Shown in pieces: positions 8,705-17,641 of a stretch of DNA of 64,000 nucleotides. Below the pieces are notes generated by a model. It did no database searches and was not told the origin of the DNA. It saw only the letters and a program-made list of their open reading frames with translations. The position numbers and the translations under genes were made by a program. This stretch comes from an uncultured Collinsella sp. GTDB lineage: Bacteria; Actinomycetota; Coriobacteriia; Coriobacteriales; Coriobacteriaceae. The stretch is from assembly GCA_900540875.1 (NCBI GenBank), contig UQHT01000007.1, forward strand, positions 43,526-107,525. The letters are read 5' to 3'. Within the stretch, counting starts at the first letter, position 1; the number at the start of each line of letters is the position of its first letter.

Positions 8705-10096
8705 TTACTCTTCCTCAACGTGATTGATCACAGCACCCTTGGTGTGGATGAAGTTGGGGACGAAGGCGACGATCAGAAGGACAGCAAGAATCGCGTAGAC
8801 ACCGGTGGTACCGAAGGCCTCGGCAGCGCGGCCAAGCGTAATACCAATGACGGAGAAATCGAAGTCGCCGAACGTAGTGTTCTTGAAGCCAAAGACGTCA
8901 AGAACGGGCAGGAGCAGGGCCGGGGCGAAGGTGATGAGCAGACCGTTGACGAAAGCGCCAAGAGCTGCGCCCTTGCGACCGCCGGTAGCATTGCCGTAGA
9001 TGCCTGCGGTAGCACCGCAGAAGAAGTGGGGAACCATGCCCGGGATGATGAAGATGCCCAGGGTAGCGCCCACGATGAACATACCGACCACGCCACCGAT
9101 GAAGGATGCGACAAAGCCGAGGATGACGGCGGTGGGAGCATAGGGGAAGAAGACGGCGCAGTCGACGGCGGGGATGGCACCGGGGATCAGCTTGTTGGAG
9201 ATGCCCTGGAAAGCCGGGACCAGGTCGGCAAGGATCATACGAACGCCGTTATAGACGATGGTGACACCAACGGCAAAGGACAGGGCACAGGTCAGGGCAT
9301 AGACAATCACGTTGTCGCCGCCAGCGGTCTTGGTAACGACCGCAGGATCTGCGATGTAAGCGGCGAAAGCGGTAACCAGGTAGAAGAAGGCCATGGTGAG
9401 AGCCGTGGAGATGGTAGTGTCGCGCAGGAAGGCGAACTTCTCGGGAACCTCGATCTTCTCGGTGCTGTTCTCCTCGGCGTCCTTAGCAAAAAGCGTACCG
9501 ACTGCAGCGGAGATGTAATAGGCGAGTGAACCGAAGTGGCCCATGGCGATTTCATCGCCATCGGTAACCTTCTCGGTGAAACGCTGACCAACGGCGGGAA
9601 GCATAGCGCTCACGAGGCCCAGGAACATGCCGCCCACGATGACAAGCTGGACATCCTGGAAGCCAGATGCCTGCAGAACGGCAGACAGCAGGCAGGCCAT
9701 AAACATGCTGTGATGGCCCGTCAGGAAGATGTACTTAAACTTGGTAAAGCGGGCAATGATAATGTTCACGACATAGCCGAGAATCAGGATCATCATGGTC
9801 TGAACGCCGAGGACGCTCTGAGCCATCGAAACAACGACCTCGTTGTTGGGCACGACGCCGGTGATGTGGAAACCGGTCTCGATGAAGGTACCCAGCGGAG
9901 CAAGGTTCTCCTGAACAACAGCGGCGCCGGCGGACAGCATGATGTAACCAAGAATGGGCTTCAGGGTGCCCGTCATCACCTTGTGGGCAGGACGCTTAAG
10001 CGCGACAAGGCCCACAAAGGCAAATAGACCCATAATCCACGCTGGCTTGGTCAGAATCGATTGGATAAACTCAAGTATGGGAAGGATGGCTTGCAT
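8705..10096 (-). CDS. ulaA: PTS ascorbate-family transporter subunit IIC
   Basis: About 463 residues with ten or more hydrophobic segments, matching the UlaA/SgaT family: FIQSILTKPAWIMGL at the N-terminus, HHSMFMACLLSAVLQ, and the conserved IIPGMVPHFFCGATAGIYGN region. It is the membrane channel of a PTS that imports and phosphorylates L-ascorbate or a related pentose-like substrate. I chose the ATG at 10096 because GAAAGGAAG precedes it. It is the last gene of transaldolase-IIA-IIB-IIC. No ulaG lactonase or other ascorbate catabolic genes are nearby, so the substrate may differ; the symbol denotes family only. Confidence 0.85.
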   Translation of the reverse strand: MQAILPILEFIQSILTKPAWIMGLFAFVGLVALKRPAHKVMTGTLKPILGYIMLSAGAAVVQENLAPLGTFIETGFHITGVVPNNEVVVSMAQSVLGVQTMMILILGYVVNIIIARFTKFKYIFLTGHHSMFMACLLSAVLQASGFQDVQLVIVGGMFLGLVSAMLPAVGQRFTEKVTDGDEIAMGHFGSLAYYISAAVGTLFAKDAEENSTEKIEVPEKFAFLRDTTISTALTMAFFYLVTAFAAYIADPAVVTKTAGGDNVIVYALTCALSFAVGVTIVYNGVRMILADLVPAFQGISNKLIPGAIPAVDCAVFFPYAPTAVILGFVASFIGGVVGMFIVGATLGIFIIPGMVPHFFCGATAGIYGNATGGRKGAALGAFVNGLLITFAPALLLPVLDVFGFKNTTFGDFDFSVIGITLGRAAEAFGTTGVYAILAVLLIVAFVPNFIHTKGAVINHVEEE

Positions 10097-10167
10097 CTGC
10101 GCTTCCTTTCTCTCTAACGTGGGCGCGTTTCCCTCTTCCACAGGGAACCGCCCTTTTTTGTGCCGCT

Positions 10168-10443
10168 TTAGGCGTTAGCGGCGGCCGCCTTGATTGCCTC
10201 GAGGGCGTCTTCGCGGATCTTCTTCTTGTTCACATAGCTGCGAACGATCACAACGTTGCCGTGGAGCTCGGGGGCGAGTTCCTTAACGGTGATGAACAGA
10301 TCCGGATTTGCGGAAGAAGCACCGTTCAGGTCCATAGACTCAACGTCGGCCTTGATGCCCTCCTCCTCGCAAAGCTCCTCGACTTTGCCAGCGAGCATCA
10401 GGCTGGACCCGATGCCGTTTCCGCATACGGTGATGATATGCAT
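10168..10443 (-). CDS. ulaB: PTS ascorbate-family subunit IIB
   Basis: A 91-residue IIB protein with the phospho-cysteine near its N-terminus in VCGNGIGSS (Cys7), as in the lactose/ascorbate IIB fold. It receives phosphate from IIA (10519-10965) and passes it to the sugar bound by IIC (8705-10096). It is 72 bases upstream of the IIC gene and about 75 bases after IIA, consistent with one transcript. The symbol reflects family, not proven ascorbate specificity. Confidence 0.85.
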   Translation of the reverse strand: MHIITVCGNGIGSSLMLAGKVEELCEEEGIKADVESMDLNGASSANPDLFITVKELAPELHGNVVIVRSYVNKKKIREDALEAIKAAAANA

Positions 10444-10518
10444 GGCAACCTTCCTCTCCTACACGTGACGGTTTTCCGTCTATCCAAAAGCGGCGACGCA
10501 TCGCCGTGCCATTAAGGC

Positions 10519-10965
10519 CTAAAAGAATGAACGCATGGTCTCCAAAACCTGCTCGGGCGTATCGCATGCGCTGAGCTTGGCAACGCAGTCCTCGTCCTCG
10601 AACATCTGCGAAAGCTCCGCCAAGCAGCCAAGATGAGCCTTGGGGTCGGGTGCGCAAATACCCACGAGCACGTGAACCGGATCGAAATCCTCGTGTCCAA
10701 ACGCAATGGCAGGGTCAAGCGTGACGATACAGATCCCCGCTTCACTCACATTGCCATTTGCCTGAGCGTGGGGCATGGCGATGCCCTCTTCCAAGACCAT
10801 ATAGGGGCCGAATTTGTGAACCGATGAAATCATGGCGTCAACATAGCTCTGGTCGCATTTGCCAGCGTCTACGAGCAACTTACCGCATGCCTTGATCGCT
10901 TCCTCCCAGTCGGAGGCCTCGACGTGGCAGGCAATAAGCTCGGGCTTAAGAAGATCGGTCAGCAT
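10519..10965 (-). CDS. ulaC: PTS subunit IIA (mannitol/fructose/ascorbate fold)
   Basis: A 148-residue cytoplasmic EIIA. The phosphorylated histidine lies in EEGIAMPHAQ (His66), followed by GICIVTLDPAIAFGHEDFDPVHVLVGICAPD, typical of EIIA type-2 domains. It follows the copy 2 transaldolase with a nine-base gap and precedes IIB, so the four genes form an operon. It has no attached regulatory domain. Confidence 0.85.
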   Translation of the reverse strand: MLTDLLKPELIACHVEASDWEEAIKACGKLLVDAGKCDQSYVDAMISSVHKFGPYMVLEEGIAMPHAQANGNVSEAGICIVTLDPAIAFGHEDFDPVHVLVGICAPDPKAHLGCLAELSQMFEDEDCVAKLSACDTPEQVLETMRSFF

Positions 10966-10974
10966 GCTCGTCCC

Positions 10975-11685
10975 CTACTCCTCGGGCAGGATATGAAAAC
11001 CAAGCGCCTGAATGTCGCGGGCAAAGCCCTTGACCGTATCAAGCGAGTACTCAAGCAAATCTTTCCCGAAATTCTTGCGTTTGGCAAGAAGGGCATTGGG
11101 GACCGTAATGATCTGGCATCCAACGGACTCCGCCTGGAAGATATTGAGGACCTCGCGCGTAGACGCCCAGAGAACCTCGGCAGCAGGCTTAACGGCAGCC
11201 TTCTTTACGGACTCCGCCATGAGGGGCAGCGGATCGACGCCGGTATCGGCAATGCGACCGGCAAAGATGGACAGAATAGAGGGGGTCTCAGCAGAGACGG
11301 CATCGACAAACTCGTCGACCTGCTCGGGCGTGAAGATAGTGGTGACATTCACCTTGATGCCGTCGGCAGAAAGGCGCTTGACCAGCGCGGCAGTGGACTC
11401 ACCCTTGGTGTTGAGCGCCGGGATCTTAACGTAGACGTTGTCTGCCCAGGTTGCGATCTCGCGAGCCTCGGCTTCCATACCCGCCTCGTCGTCGGCGAAT
11501 ACCTCAAAAGAGACCGACACATCAGTAATGTGCTCAAGAACCGTCTTGGCAAAAGCGCGGTAGTCGGTCACGCCGCCGGCCTTCATAAGGGAAGGATTGG
11601 TCGTGAAGCCCTGAACGTTGCCATTGTCATGCATGTCAAGCATGCCCTCGAGGTTAGCGCCGTCGGCAAACACCTTGATCGCCAT
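10975..11685 (-). CDS. Transaldolase / fructose-6-phosphate aldolase-like protein, copy 2
   Basis: A 236-residue paralogue of the gene at 7676, with the same lysine motif VYVKIP, FTTNPSLMK and FAGRIADTG. The start at 11685 has GAAAGGA upstream. It is the first gene of the PTS operon, nine bases before IIA, which ties aldol cleavage or transfer directly to the imported phosphorylated sugar. Differences from copy 1 cluster at residues 67-70 and 90-92 and near the C-terminus. Confidence 0.9.
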   Translation of the reverse strand: MAIKVFADGANLEGMLDMHDNGNVQGFTTNPSLMKAGGVTDYRAFAKTVLEHITDVSVSFEVFADDEAGMEAEAREIATWADNVYVKIPALNTKGESTAALVKRLSADGIKVNVTTIFTPEQVDEFVDAVSAETPSILSIFAGRIADTGVDPLPLMAESVKKAAVKPAAEVLWASTREVLNIFQAESVGCQIITVPNALLAKRKNFGKDLLEYSLDTVKGFARDIQALGFHILPEE

Positions 11686-11713
11686 GTTCGGTCCTTTCTC
11701 ATCTAACACTATT

Positions 11714-11834
11714 GCTATCGAAAGCCTTCTTCTTTGTTTCAAAAGCTTTTCGGTTTTCTTTTATAAACCATTTCAAAAGCTATCGAAAGCTCAATTGTCA
11801 ACTTTCCGTGAACGGTCGAATATCGGGCGTGAAC
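11714..11834. promoter_or_regulatory. Operator-like repeats between the PTS operon and the DeoR regulator
   Basis: The AT-rich 348-base gap holds two direct copies of GCTATCGAAAGC (11714-11725 and 11779-11790), two of TTTCAAAAGCT (11737 and 11771) and CCGTGAACGGT at 11806-11816. Repeats of this kind between a regulator and its target operon are good operator candidates. The last motif recurs upstream of the RpiR gene at 20437. Confidence 0.55.
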
Positions 11835-12033
11835 GTACTTCTTTTGGGCGGCACCTTCAGAATGAGACTCTTTATAGCCCGTTTACGTGCGAACTATCTG
11901 CTACGCATGCATTTGTGACATGCCATTCCGTTCTTTTGATTCATTCGAATTTGCCTTGTTCTTTTCATATCGATACGTTATATTTCGATTACGAAAGGCG
12001 CATCTTTTACCTTTTGTTCAAAAGGAGCGGCAT

Positions 12034-12825
12034 ATGGCATCTACTTCAGACCTTTCACCGGCCGAGCGTCAGCGATTTATCATGAATTGGCTGGCCGAAA
12101 AGCCAAATATCTCGGTATCCGACATCGTTCGCCGTTTTTCGGTTTCGGAAGTCACCGCACGACACGACCTCATCTCGTTGGAATCCGAAGGCAAGCTGCG
12201 TCGCGTACGCGGCGGAGCGGTATCGCTTTCTCGCTCCAACGCAATCTCGTATCCCGAGGAGCGCATCAATGTCCAAGTCGAGGCCAAGGAGGCCATCGCC
12301 GCAACCGCAGCAACTCTTGTTGATGATGGCGATGTTCTGGTAATTGATATCGGCACCACAGGCTTTTACTTCGCTAAGGCCCTCATGGACAAGCGTGAGA
12401 TCACCATTATCACCGGCGATCTTGCAATCGCGAACTACGCCAGCTTCAATCTCCCCAATGCTTCGGTAGTGCTGCTGGGCGGCTCCGTGCGCAAGGGCCA
12501 CCTCTATCTCGCGGGCGCACTGACGCTCGACTGCATGAGCAAACTACATGCCGACAAGGCGTTTGTCAGTGCTGACGGATTCCACCCCGACCACGGTTTT
12601 ACCGTCGAGCACGACTTCTCGGCCATGATCAAGCATATGTACCTTGCCAACTCAAACCAGGGCTACATGATGGTTGACCAGGGAAAGTTCAACAAGACCA
12701 GTTTTTATCAGTCCGCGCAGATCGATGACCTCGACGGCATCATCGTTGATGGAGACAACGAGGGCATCATGACGGCGGCGATCGAGAGCAGTCGCAGTCA
12801 TCCCAAGCTCTATATTGCAAAATAG
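12034..12825 (+). CDS. DeoR/GlpR-family transcriptional regulator
   Basis: 263 residues with an N-terminal DeoR helix-turn-helix (ISVSDIVRRFSVSEVTARHDLISLESEGKL split over residues 26-55, then RVRGGAVS) and a DeoRC sugar-phosphate sensor domain (DDGDVLVIDIGTTG, LLGGSVRKGHLYLAG). The family typically represses PTS and sugar genes until a phosphorylated sugar binds. The ATG at 12034 has AAAAGGAG upstream; the open frame extends further left into the AT-rich promoter region. It is divergent from the transaldolase-PTS operon and is its likely local regulator. Confidence 0.9.
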   Translation: MASTSDLSPAERQRFIMNWLAEKPNISVSDIVRRFSVSEVTARHDLISLESEGKLRRVRGGAVSLSRSNAISYPEERINVQVEAKEAIAATAATLVDDGDVLVIDIGTTGFYFAKALMDKREITIITGDLAIANYASFNLPNASVVLLGGSVRKGHLYLAGALTLDCMSKLHADKAFVSADGFHPDHGFTVEHDFSAMIKHMYLANSNQGYMMVDQGKFNKTSFYQSAQIDDLDGIIVDGDNEGIMTAAIESSRSHPKLYIAK

Positions 12826-12829
12826 CTCA

Positions 12830-12868
12830 AATGGCCGGGTCGCCCCCACTGCGGGCGACCCGGCCATT
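12830..12868 (+). terminator. Terminator after the DeoR-family gene
   Basis: A perfect 16-base stem (AATGGCCGGGTCGCCC with its complement) around a seven-base loop, followed by TATTAAAT. It starts five bases after the stop codon and may also serve the facing HAD remnant. Confidence 0.8.
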
Positions 12869-12870
12869 TA

Positions 12871-13134
12871 TTAAATCAACCCAAAATGCTGCATCGCTGT
12901 GACGGTACCGTCGTGTGCGACATCGTCGGTCACGTAGTCGGCGACCGCCTTGACCTCGGGCATGGCGTTGCCCATGGCAACAGCCGTCTCGACGGCGGCG
13001 AGCATGCCCAGGTCGTTGCCCGAATCGCCAAAGCCAAAGGTGCGCTCGTTGCCAGAGCGGCCCAGATAGTCAAGCGCTCGCGCCACGCCCACGCCCTTGT
13101 CAATACCCTTGGGGCTCAGCTCGCGATTTGCTTG
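12871..13134 (-). pseudogene. C-terminal remnant of a Cof-type HAD hydrolase
   Basis: About 88 codons match the end of HAD phosphatases: ELSPKGIDKGVGV, the conserved TFGFGDSGNDLGML with the acidic magnesium-binding residues, then AVAMGNAMPEVK. The N-terminal half with the DxDGT nucleophile is absent; upstream the frame continues into unrelated basic sequence. The break lies at the edge of the 13.3-22.5 kb sugar island, suggesting that island acquisition or a deletion removed the 5' half. Confidence 0.7.
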
Positions 13135-13224
13135 CTGGGCTCGCTTGGAAGCTCGGCGGTAAACGCGTCTCCCAGTCAATCCGGCACCGCCGAGGCAAAC
13201 CCCACACGCGCCCGCCAACGCAAA

Positions 13225-13259
13225 GGTCCGGCGGGACGCACCTAGCATCCCGCCGGACC
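13225..13259 (-). terminator. Terminator downstream of the esterase operon
   Basis: GGTCCGGCGGGA and TCCCGCCGGACC form a perfect 12-base stem with an 11-base loop, 34 bases after the esterase stop codon. It marks the end of the island's minus-strand operon. Confidence 0.65.
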
Positions 13260-13292
13260 GTCACTCGTCCAGGAGGCCACCGCGACGAACCT

Positions 13293-14372
13293 CTAGATCT
13301 TCGCAAGCTCCTCGGAGATGACGCGGCAGACGTCCTCAGCCTGAGGCATCACGCCGTACATCTCGAAGAAGCCGTGGTCGCAGCCGCGATAGCGAATCGC
13401 GGTGACATCAACGCCCGCATCCTGCAGCCTCTTCGCGAACAGCTCATCCTGATAGCGCAGGTAGTCATACTCGGAAGAGATGATGACCGTGCGGGGGAAC
13501 GCGCTCACGTCCTCCGCGAACAGGGCAGACACCCTCGGGTCGAGCATCTCCTCCGCATTGCCGTTGGTGTACATCAGCGGCAGGTCATCATTGGCATTGC
13601 GAATGCGATCCACCCTGCTCAAAGCCTCGATCCTCTGGTCGTTCACAATCTCATAGAGGTCATAGGACCATTCCTCCGGAACGGGGCCGCCGTCGACGAG
13701 CGGATACAGCTCGGCCACGAGCTTGATCCTGTCCACATGGGACCCGTCGAGGACGACGGCGTTGGTCAGGCTTCCGCCCGCGGAGTCGCCAGCCACGGCG
13801 ATCCGCGTCGCGTCAACACCCAGCTCATCCGCATGCTCGACAAGCCAGCCGAGCGTCTTCACGCAGTCCTCGACGCCACCGGGAAACATCGTTTCGGGAG
13901 ACAGGCGGTACTCCGGGTAGATCGCGACACAGCCCGTTCGCTCCGCGATGTCGCGCAGGCAGTTCTCGTACTGGCCGATGTTGCCCACCATAAAGCCGCC
14001 GCCATGGATGAACACGAGCGCGGCAGAACCGCTCTCGTGGCCCTCGGGCGTGAAGACGTGCAGGGGAATGCCCCTGTCGCCAAAGTTCATGACGATGGTC
14101 TTCTTGGCAACGCCCGCGCCCCTCACGACGTGGGTCTCCTTGTTGGGCGCGGAGCGCCACGCGATCACGTCCACCGGCCCCGCCGGCGCCGGACCGGCAG
14201 CGAGCTTCGCGTGGGCGCGCGCATAGACGCGCGGATCGAGCACGTGCTCGCGGTCGTCACCCGGCACGGGTTTCAGCATCAGCCTCAGGCCGTTAGGCTC
14301 GACAACCTCCCTCGCGCCGCTCTCAAGCACCTCAAGCTCGGAAGTGGGGTACTTCCTATCCTCGGCGCTCAT
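13293..14372 (-). CDS. Alpha/beta hydrolase, hormone-sensitive-lipase-like esterase
   Basis: About 359 residues. The oxyanion motif HGGGF (residues 123-127), the nucleophile GDSAGG (Ser197) and a late CDHGF histidine form the usual HSL/acetyl-esterase set. I chose the ATG at 14372, two bases after the aldo/keto reductase stop. No signal peptide is evident, so it probably removes acyl groups from an imported compound in the cytoplasm. It is the last gene of the island's minus-strand cluster. The native substrate is unknown; acetylated sugars or glycoside esters would fit the context. Confidence 0.85.
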   Translation of the reverse strand: MSAEDRKYPTSELEVLESGAREVVEPNGLRLMLKPVPGDDREHVLDPRVYARAHAKLAAGPAPAGPVDVIAWRSAPNKETHVVRGAGVAKKTIVMNFGDRGIPLHVFTPEGHESGSAALVFIHGGGFMVGNIGQYENCLRDIAERTGCVAIYPEYRLSPETMFPGGVEDCVKTLGWLVEHADELGVDATRIAVAGDSAGGSLTNAVVLDGSHVDRIKLVAELYPLVDGGPVPEEWSYDLYEIVNDQRIEALSRVDRIRNANDDLPLMYTNGNAEEMLDPRVSALFAEDVSAFPRTVIISSEYDYLRYQDELFAKRLQDAGVDVTAIRYRGCDHGFFEMYGVMPQAEDVCRVISEELAKI

Positions 14373-14374
14373 GG

Positions 14375-15319
14375 CTAGCCGATCTTCAGCTCGTCGAGCT
14401 TGGCGTCGAGCTTGGCCATCTCGTCGGCGGAAAGCTCCCACTCGAACGTCTCGCAGTTCTGAATCGCGTGGGCGTCCGTGCGCACGCCCACGAGAGCGGT
14501 GCCCACGTACTCCTTCTGGGTGCTCCAGTTCACGGCAACCTGCGCCACGGGTTTGTCGTGGGCCTCGGCGATCTCGTCCATGACCTTGAGCAGCTCCTGG
14601 ACGCGCGAGAACTTGGGCTCCCGGAAGTAGTCGTAGAAGCCACCGCGGACGTCGCCTTCCTCGAACTTCGTCAGCTCGCGGAACTTACCGGACAGGATGC
14701 CCGCACCGAGGGAGCCATAGGTGAAGGAGTCAATGCCACGCTCGTAGCCCCACTTGATGAGGTCCTCGGAGGAGCGGTCGACCATGGAGTAGGGCGGCTG
14801 CTGGACGTCGACCTGAGCGACCTTCTCGCACTCCTCGATCATCTCGGGCGTGAAGTTGGAGACGCCGATGTGGCGAATCTTGCCCTGCTCCTTGAGGAGC
14901 TGGAGGGCGCACATCGTCTCGGAGAACGGGGTCTTGGCGTCGGGCCAGTGCACGAAGTAGAAGTCGATGTAGTCGGTGCGGAGGTTGCGCAGCGAGCTCT
15001 CGACCTCCCTCATGATATTCTTGAACGAGGAGTCGCGGTCATAGCCGGCGGCGCTGGTGATCAGGCCAACCTTGGTCGAGAGCAGGTAGCTCTCTCTGTC
15101 GACGCCCCTGAGCGCGTTGCCGACGACCTTCTCGGACGTGCCGTTGCCATAGCACGGCGCGGTGTCGATGAGGTTGACGCCGTGATCGAGCATGGTGCGG
15201 ATGGCGGACATGCTGGCGGCGTCATCGTTCTCACCAAAGGAGTCGCCGCCGATCGCCCAGGTGCCCACAGCGAGCTGGGAGACGTCGACATCGGAATTCT
15301 TGAGGTGCGTGTAGCGCAT
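14375..15319 (-). CDS. Aldo/keto reductase
   Basis: 314 residues with the family tetrad visible: Asp in NLIDTAPCYGNG, the catalytic Tyr five residues later, Lys in LLSTKVG and His in FYFVHWPD, plus IRHIGVSNF for the TIM-barrel core. It probably reduces or oxidises a sugar or sugar-derived carbonyl with NADPH. It directly precedes the esterase gene (two-base gap) and follows the PTS IID gene by about 100 bases. Confidence 0.88.
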   Translation of the reverse strand: MRYTHLKNSDVDVSQLAVGTWAIGGDSFGENDDAASMSAIRTMLDHGVNLIDTAPCYGNGTSEKVVGNALRGVDRESYLLSTKVGLITSAAGYDRDSSFKNIMREVESSLRNLRTDYIDFYFVHWPDAKTPFSETMCALQLLKEQGKIRHIGVSNFTPEMIEECEKVAQVDVQQPPYSMVDRSSEDLIKWGYERGIDSFTYGSLGAGILSGKFRELTKFEEGDVRGGFYDYFREPKFSRVQELLKVMDEIAEAHDKPVAQVAVNWSTQKEYVGTALVGVRTDAHAIQNCETFEWELSADEMAKLDAKLDELKIG

Positions 15320-15416
15320 GTTCTCTCCTTCTAATGAGGCGGCACGCGTCGAATGTCCTCGATCGCGTGCCGCCGGAAATTGCCTTAAACAAGCTTCGAA
15401 TGATCCGGAAGCCGCC

Positions 15417-16253
15417 CTACACGATGCCCACGAGGCCGAGGACGAGCGCCAGAATCATGATGCCAACCAGGATGATGTTGACGTTCACGTTCTTCTTGCG
15501 CAGGAGCCAGAGGACGACGAGCGTAAGCCCCAGGGGCACGATGCCCTTGAAGATCGAGTCGAGGTAGGTCTGGATCATGACGGGGTCAGAGTCCTGAACC
15601 GGAATGGACAGGATCGTGTTGAATTGGACGTTCGCCGCAGTCATGGCACCGATCATCACGAGGCCAACCGTGGAGGTCGCCTTGGTGATGAGCTTCATGA
15701 GACCACCCTCGTACATCTCGGAGATGAAGTTGGTGCCCATGCTGAAGCCGAGGTAGGTCATGAAGTATCGGCAGAGGATCGACGGGATGTTGTAGATCAG
15801 CAGGAACATGATCGCGCCGAGGGGCGAGCCGCTCATGGCGAGGTTGATGCCAATGCCGGCAGCGATGACACGCAGGACGCCCCAGAAGATTGCGTCACCG
15901 ATGCCGGACATCGGGCCCATCAGGGAAACCTTGATGCCGTCGATGGACTCGGTGTCGAAGTCTTCGTGCTGCGAGTTCTCCCTCTCCATGGAGGCGACGA
16001 GGCCCATGGCGAACGTGCCGACGTTCTGGGTAATGTTGTACCAAGTCGTGTGACGCTTCATGGCTTCGGCACGGGCCTCGGGGTCATCGGCGTAGTAGCG
16101 GTTAAGCGCGGGCTGGACGGAGTACAGCCAGCCGTCGGCGCCAGCCTTGACGGAACCGCCGGCGCAGGAGGCGAACACGGAGAAAGAGCGCAGGAAAATG
16201 CTGTTGAGCATCTTCTTGTCTTCAGGGCTCACATTCTTGGTCAGGTTGCTCAT
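15417..16253 (-). CDS. PTS mannose/sorbose-family subunit IID
   Basis: About 278 residues with the EIID hallmarks LRSFSVFASCAGG near the N-terminus, a long soluble part, GPMSGIGDAIFWGVLR and a hydrophobic C-terminus. It partners with IIC in the membrane. The ATG at 16253 overlaps the IIC stop as ATGA and has GAGGAGG ten bases upstream; the larger open frame to 16466 is a shadow of the IIC gene. Confidence 0.9.
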   Translation of the reverse strand: MSNLTKNVSPEDKKMLNSIFLRSFSVFASCAGGSVKAGADGWLYSVQPALNRYYADDPEARAEAMKRHTTWYNITQNVGTFAMGLVASMERENSQHEDFDTESIDGIKVSLMGPMSGIGDAIFWGVLRVIAAGIGINLAMSGSPLGAIMFLLIYNIPSILCRYFMTYLGFSMGTNFISEMYEGGLMKLITKATSTVGLVMIGAMTAANVQFNTILSIPVQDSDPVMIQTYLDSIFKGIVPLGLTLVVLWLLRKKNVNVNIILVGIMILALVLGLVGIV

Positions 16254-17062
16254 GCGAAGAAATCCTCCTCGTCGCTGGTTACAGAGTCGTTGGAAACAGC
16301 CTGGGTGGCCAAGCCCTTCTTGGTGAGATCGAAAATCTCCTTGTCGCGGAGGGCGGAGGCAACCGCGATGATGACGCCGAGAACCGCGATGGCGATCATC
16401 GGGAGGCCGAGGTACTGGTAGAGCGTGAAGCCCAGGAAGAAGTAGATGCTGAGCTCGGTGCTCCACAGCATCTGGAGCAGGAGCGCCATACCAACGGCGG
16501 GCAGGAGGGCGCCCACGGCGTTGAGGCCGCTCATGACATTGGCCGGAATCTGGTTGACGATAGCGGCAACGGGCTCAGCGCCAAGGTAAACGCCGAGGAA
16601 GGCGATGAGGCCAAAGGCGGCGTACTTAACGAACCAGAGAACGAAGTGCTGAAGCGCGAGGCCCTTCTCGTTGCCCTCGGCGGCCATCTTGTCAAAGGTG
16701 GCGGCGAAGAACGCGAGGAACACGTTGTTCATGAAGATCGAGAGGAACGCGGTGACGACGCCAACGGGAACGGCCAGCGTGATAGCGGCGCCTTGGTCGA
16801 TGCCGGCGCCAACGGTGAAGGCGACGGCGAGGGCGGTCGCGGTAACGGGCTCGGCGGAGATGGCGCCACCGATGTTAACCGCGCCCATGAAGATTGCCTC
16901 GAGAGAGGCACCGATGATGACACCGGTCTTGACGTCGCCCATCAGAAGGCCCGCAACGAGGCCGACCACGAGAGGACGCTCGATCATACACTGACCGAGA
17001 ACCCAGTTGCCGCCGTAGCAAATCAGCACGGTCAACCAGGCCATTACTGCTAACCCAATCAT
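16250..17062 (-). CDS. PTS mannose/sorbose-family subunit IIC
   Basis: 270 residues with multiple hydrophobic helices and the family pattern ERPLVVGLVAGLLMGD followed by GASLEAIFMGAVNIGG and AFTVGAGIDQGAAITLAVP. It forms the sugar channel with IID. It lies about 46 bases after the IIB gene and overlaps IID by four bases, so the PTS genes are co-translated in the order IIA, IIB, IIC, IID. Confidence 0.9.
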   Translation of the reverse strand: MIGLAVMAWLTVLICYGGNWVLGQCMIERPLVVGLVAGLLMGDVKTGVIIGASLEAIFMGAVNIGGAISAEPVTATALAVAFTVGAGIDQGAAITLAVPVGVVTAFLSIFMNNVFLAFFAATFDKMAAEGNEKGLALQHFVLWFVKYAAFGLIAFLGVYLGAEPVAAIVNQIPANVMSGLNAVGALLPAVGMALLLQMLWSTELSIYFFLGFTLYQYLGLPMIAIAVLGVIIAVASALRDKEIFDLTKKGLATQAVSNDSVTSDEEDFFA

Positions 17063-17108
17063 TTGACTTCCTTTCTCTCATTTCATTTGACCGCCTGGCC
17101 AAATCCCC

Positions 17109-17612
17109 TTATTTCTCCGCCGCCTCGATCAGACTCTTGAGAGGAGTCTTGGGATTGGACGGGATAAGCTGATGGAAAACCGGAATACCCTGCTCGCAAA
17201 GCTCCTTCGCGGCCTCGAGCTCATCCGGGTTGAGCATGATCGTGGAGTTGAGGGCGACCTTGCTATCCGGATCGGACTTGTCGAAGCGGCCGACATTGGC
17301 AACGTTCACGCCCTCGATCTTGCCCGGTGCGCCTTTAACGAGCTCAAGCACGTCACGCACGCAGTTGGTGAGCGCGAAGATGCGCATGGAGTCCGCACGC
17401 GGATCGTTCGCGATGCGGCAAGCATCCGGAACATCCTTGACGAGGAGCTTCTGGCCCGCCGGCGTACCCATGGAAAGCGTCATGCGAAGGGCATCGCTCT
17501 CCACGGCGTGCTTGTTGGCGACGATGATCCTGGTGGTGTTGAGCTCCTTGGTCCACACCAGGGCGACCTGCCCGTGAATCAGACGGTCATCGACTCGAAC
17601 CTGAACAATCAT
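17109..17612 (-). CDS. PTS mannose/sorbose-family subunit IIB
   Basis: 167 residues with the phospho-histidine motif VDDRLIHGQV (His13) and the ALTNCVRDVLELVKG region. It transfers phosphate from IIA to the sugar. Members of this family use mannose, fructose, sorbose, N-acetylgalactosamine or amino-acid adducts; nothing here identifies which. Confidence 0.9.
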   Translation of the reverse strand: MIVQVRVDDRLIHGQVALVWTKELNTTRIIVANKHAVESDALRMTLSMGTPAGQKLLVKDVPDACRIANDPRADSMRIFALTNCVRDVLELVKGAPGKIEGVNVANVGRFDKSDPDSKVALNSTIMLNPDELEAAKELCEQGIPVFHQLIPSNPKTPLKSLIEAAEK

Positions 17613-17641
17613 TGTTTCCTCTCCTTACTTATTAGTGCTCT

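Noticed and set aside
8696..9529. Plus-strand frame antisense to the PTS IIC gene
   Set aside because: Low-complexity acidic sequence, no motif, fully covered by a convincing transporter gene.
8705..10965. Firm assignment to L-ascorbate use
   Set aside because: Family membership alone does not set the substrate, and the catabolic ula genes are absent here.
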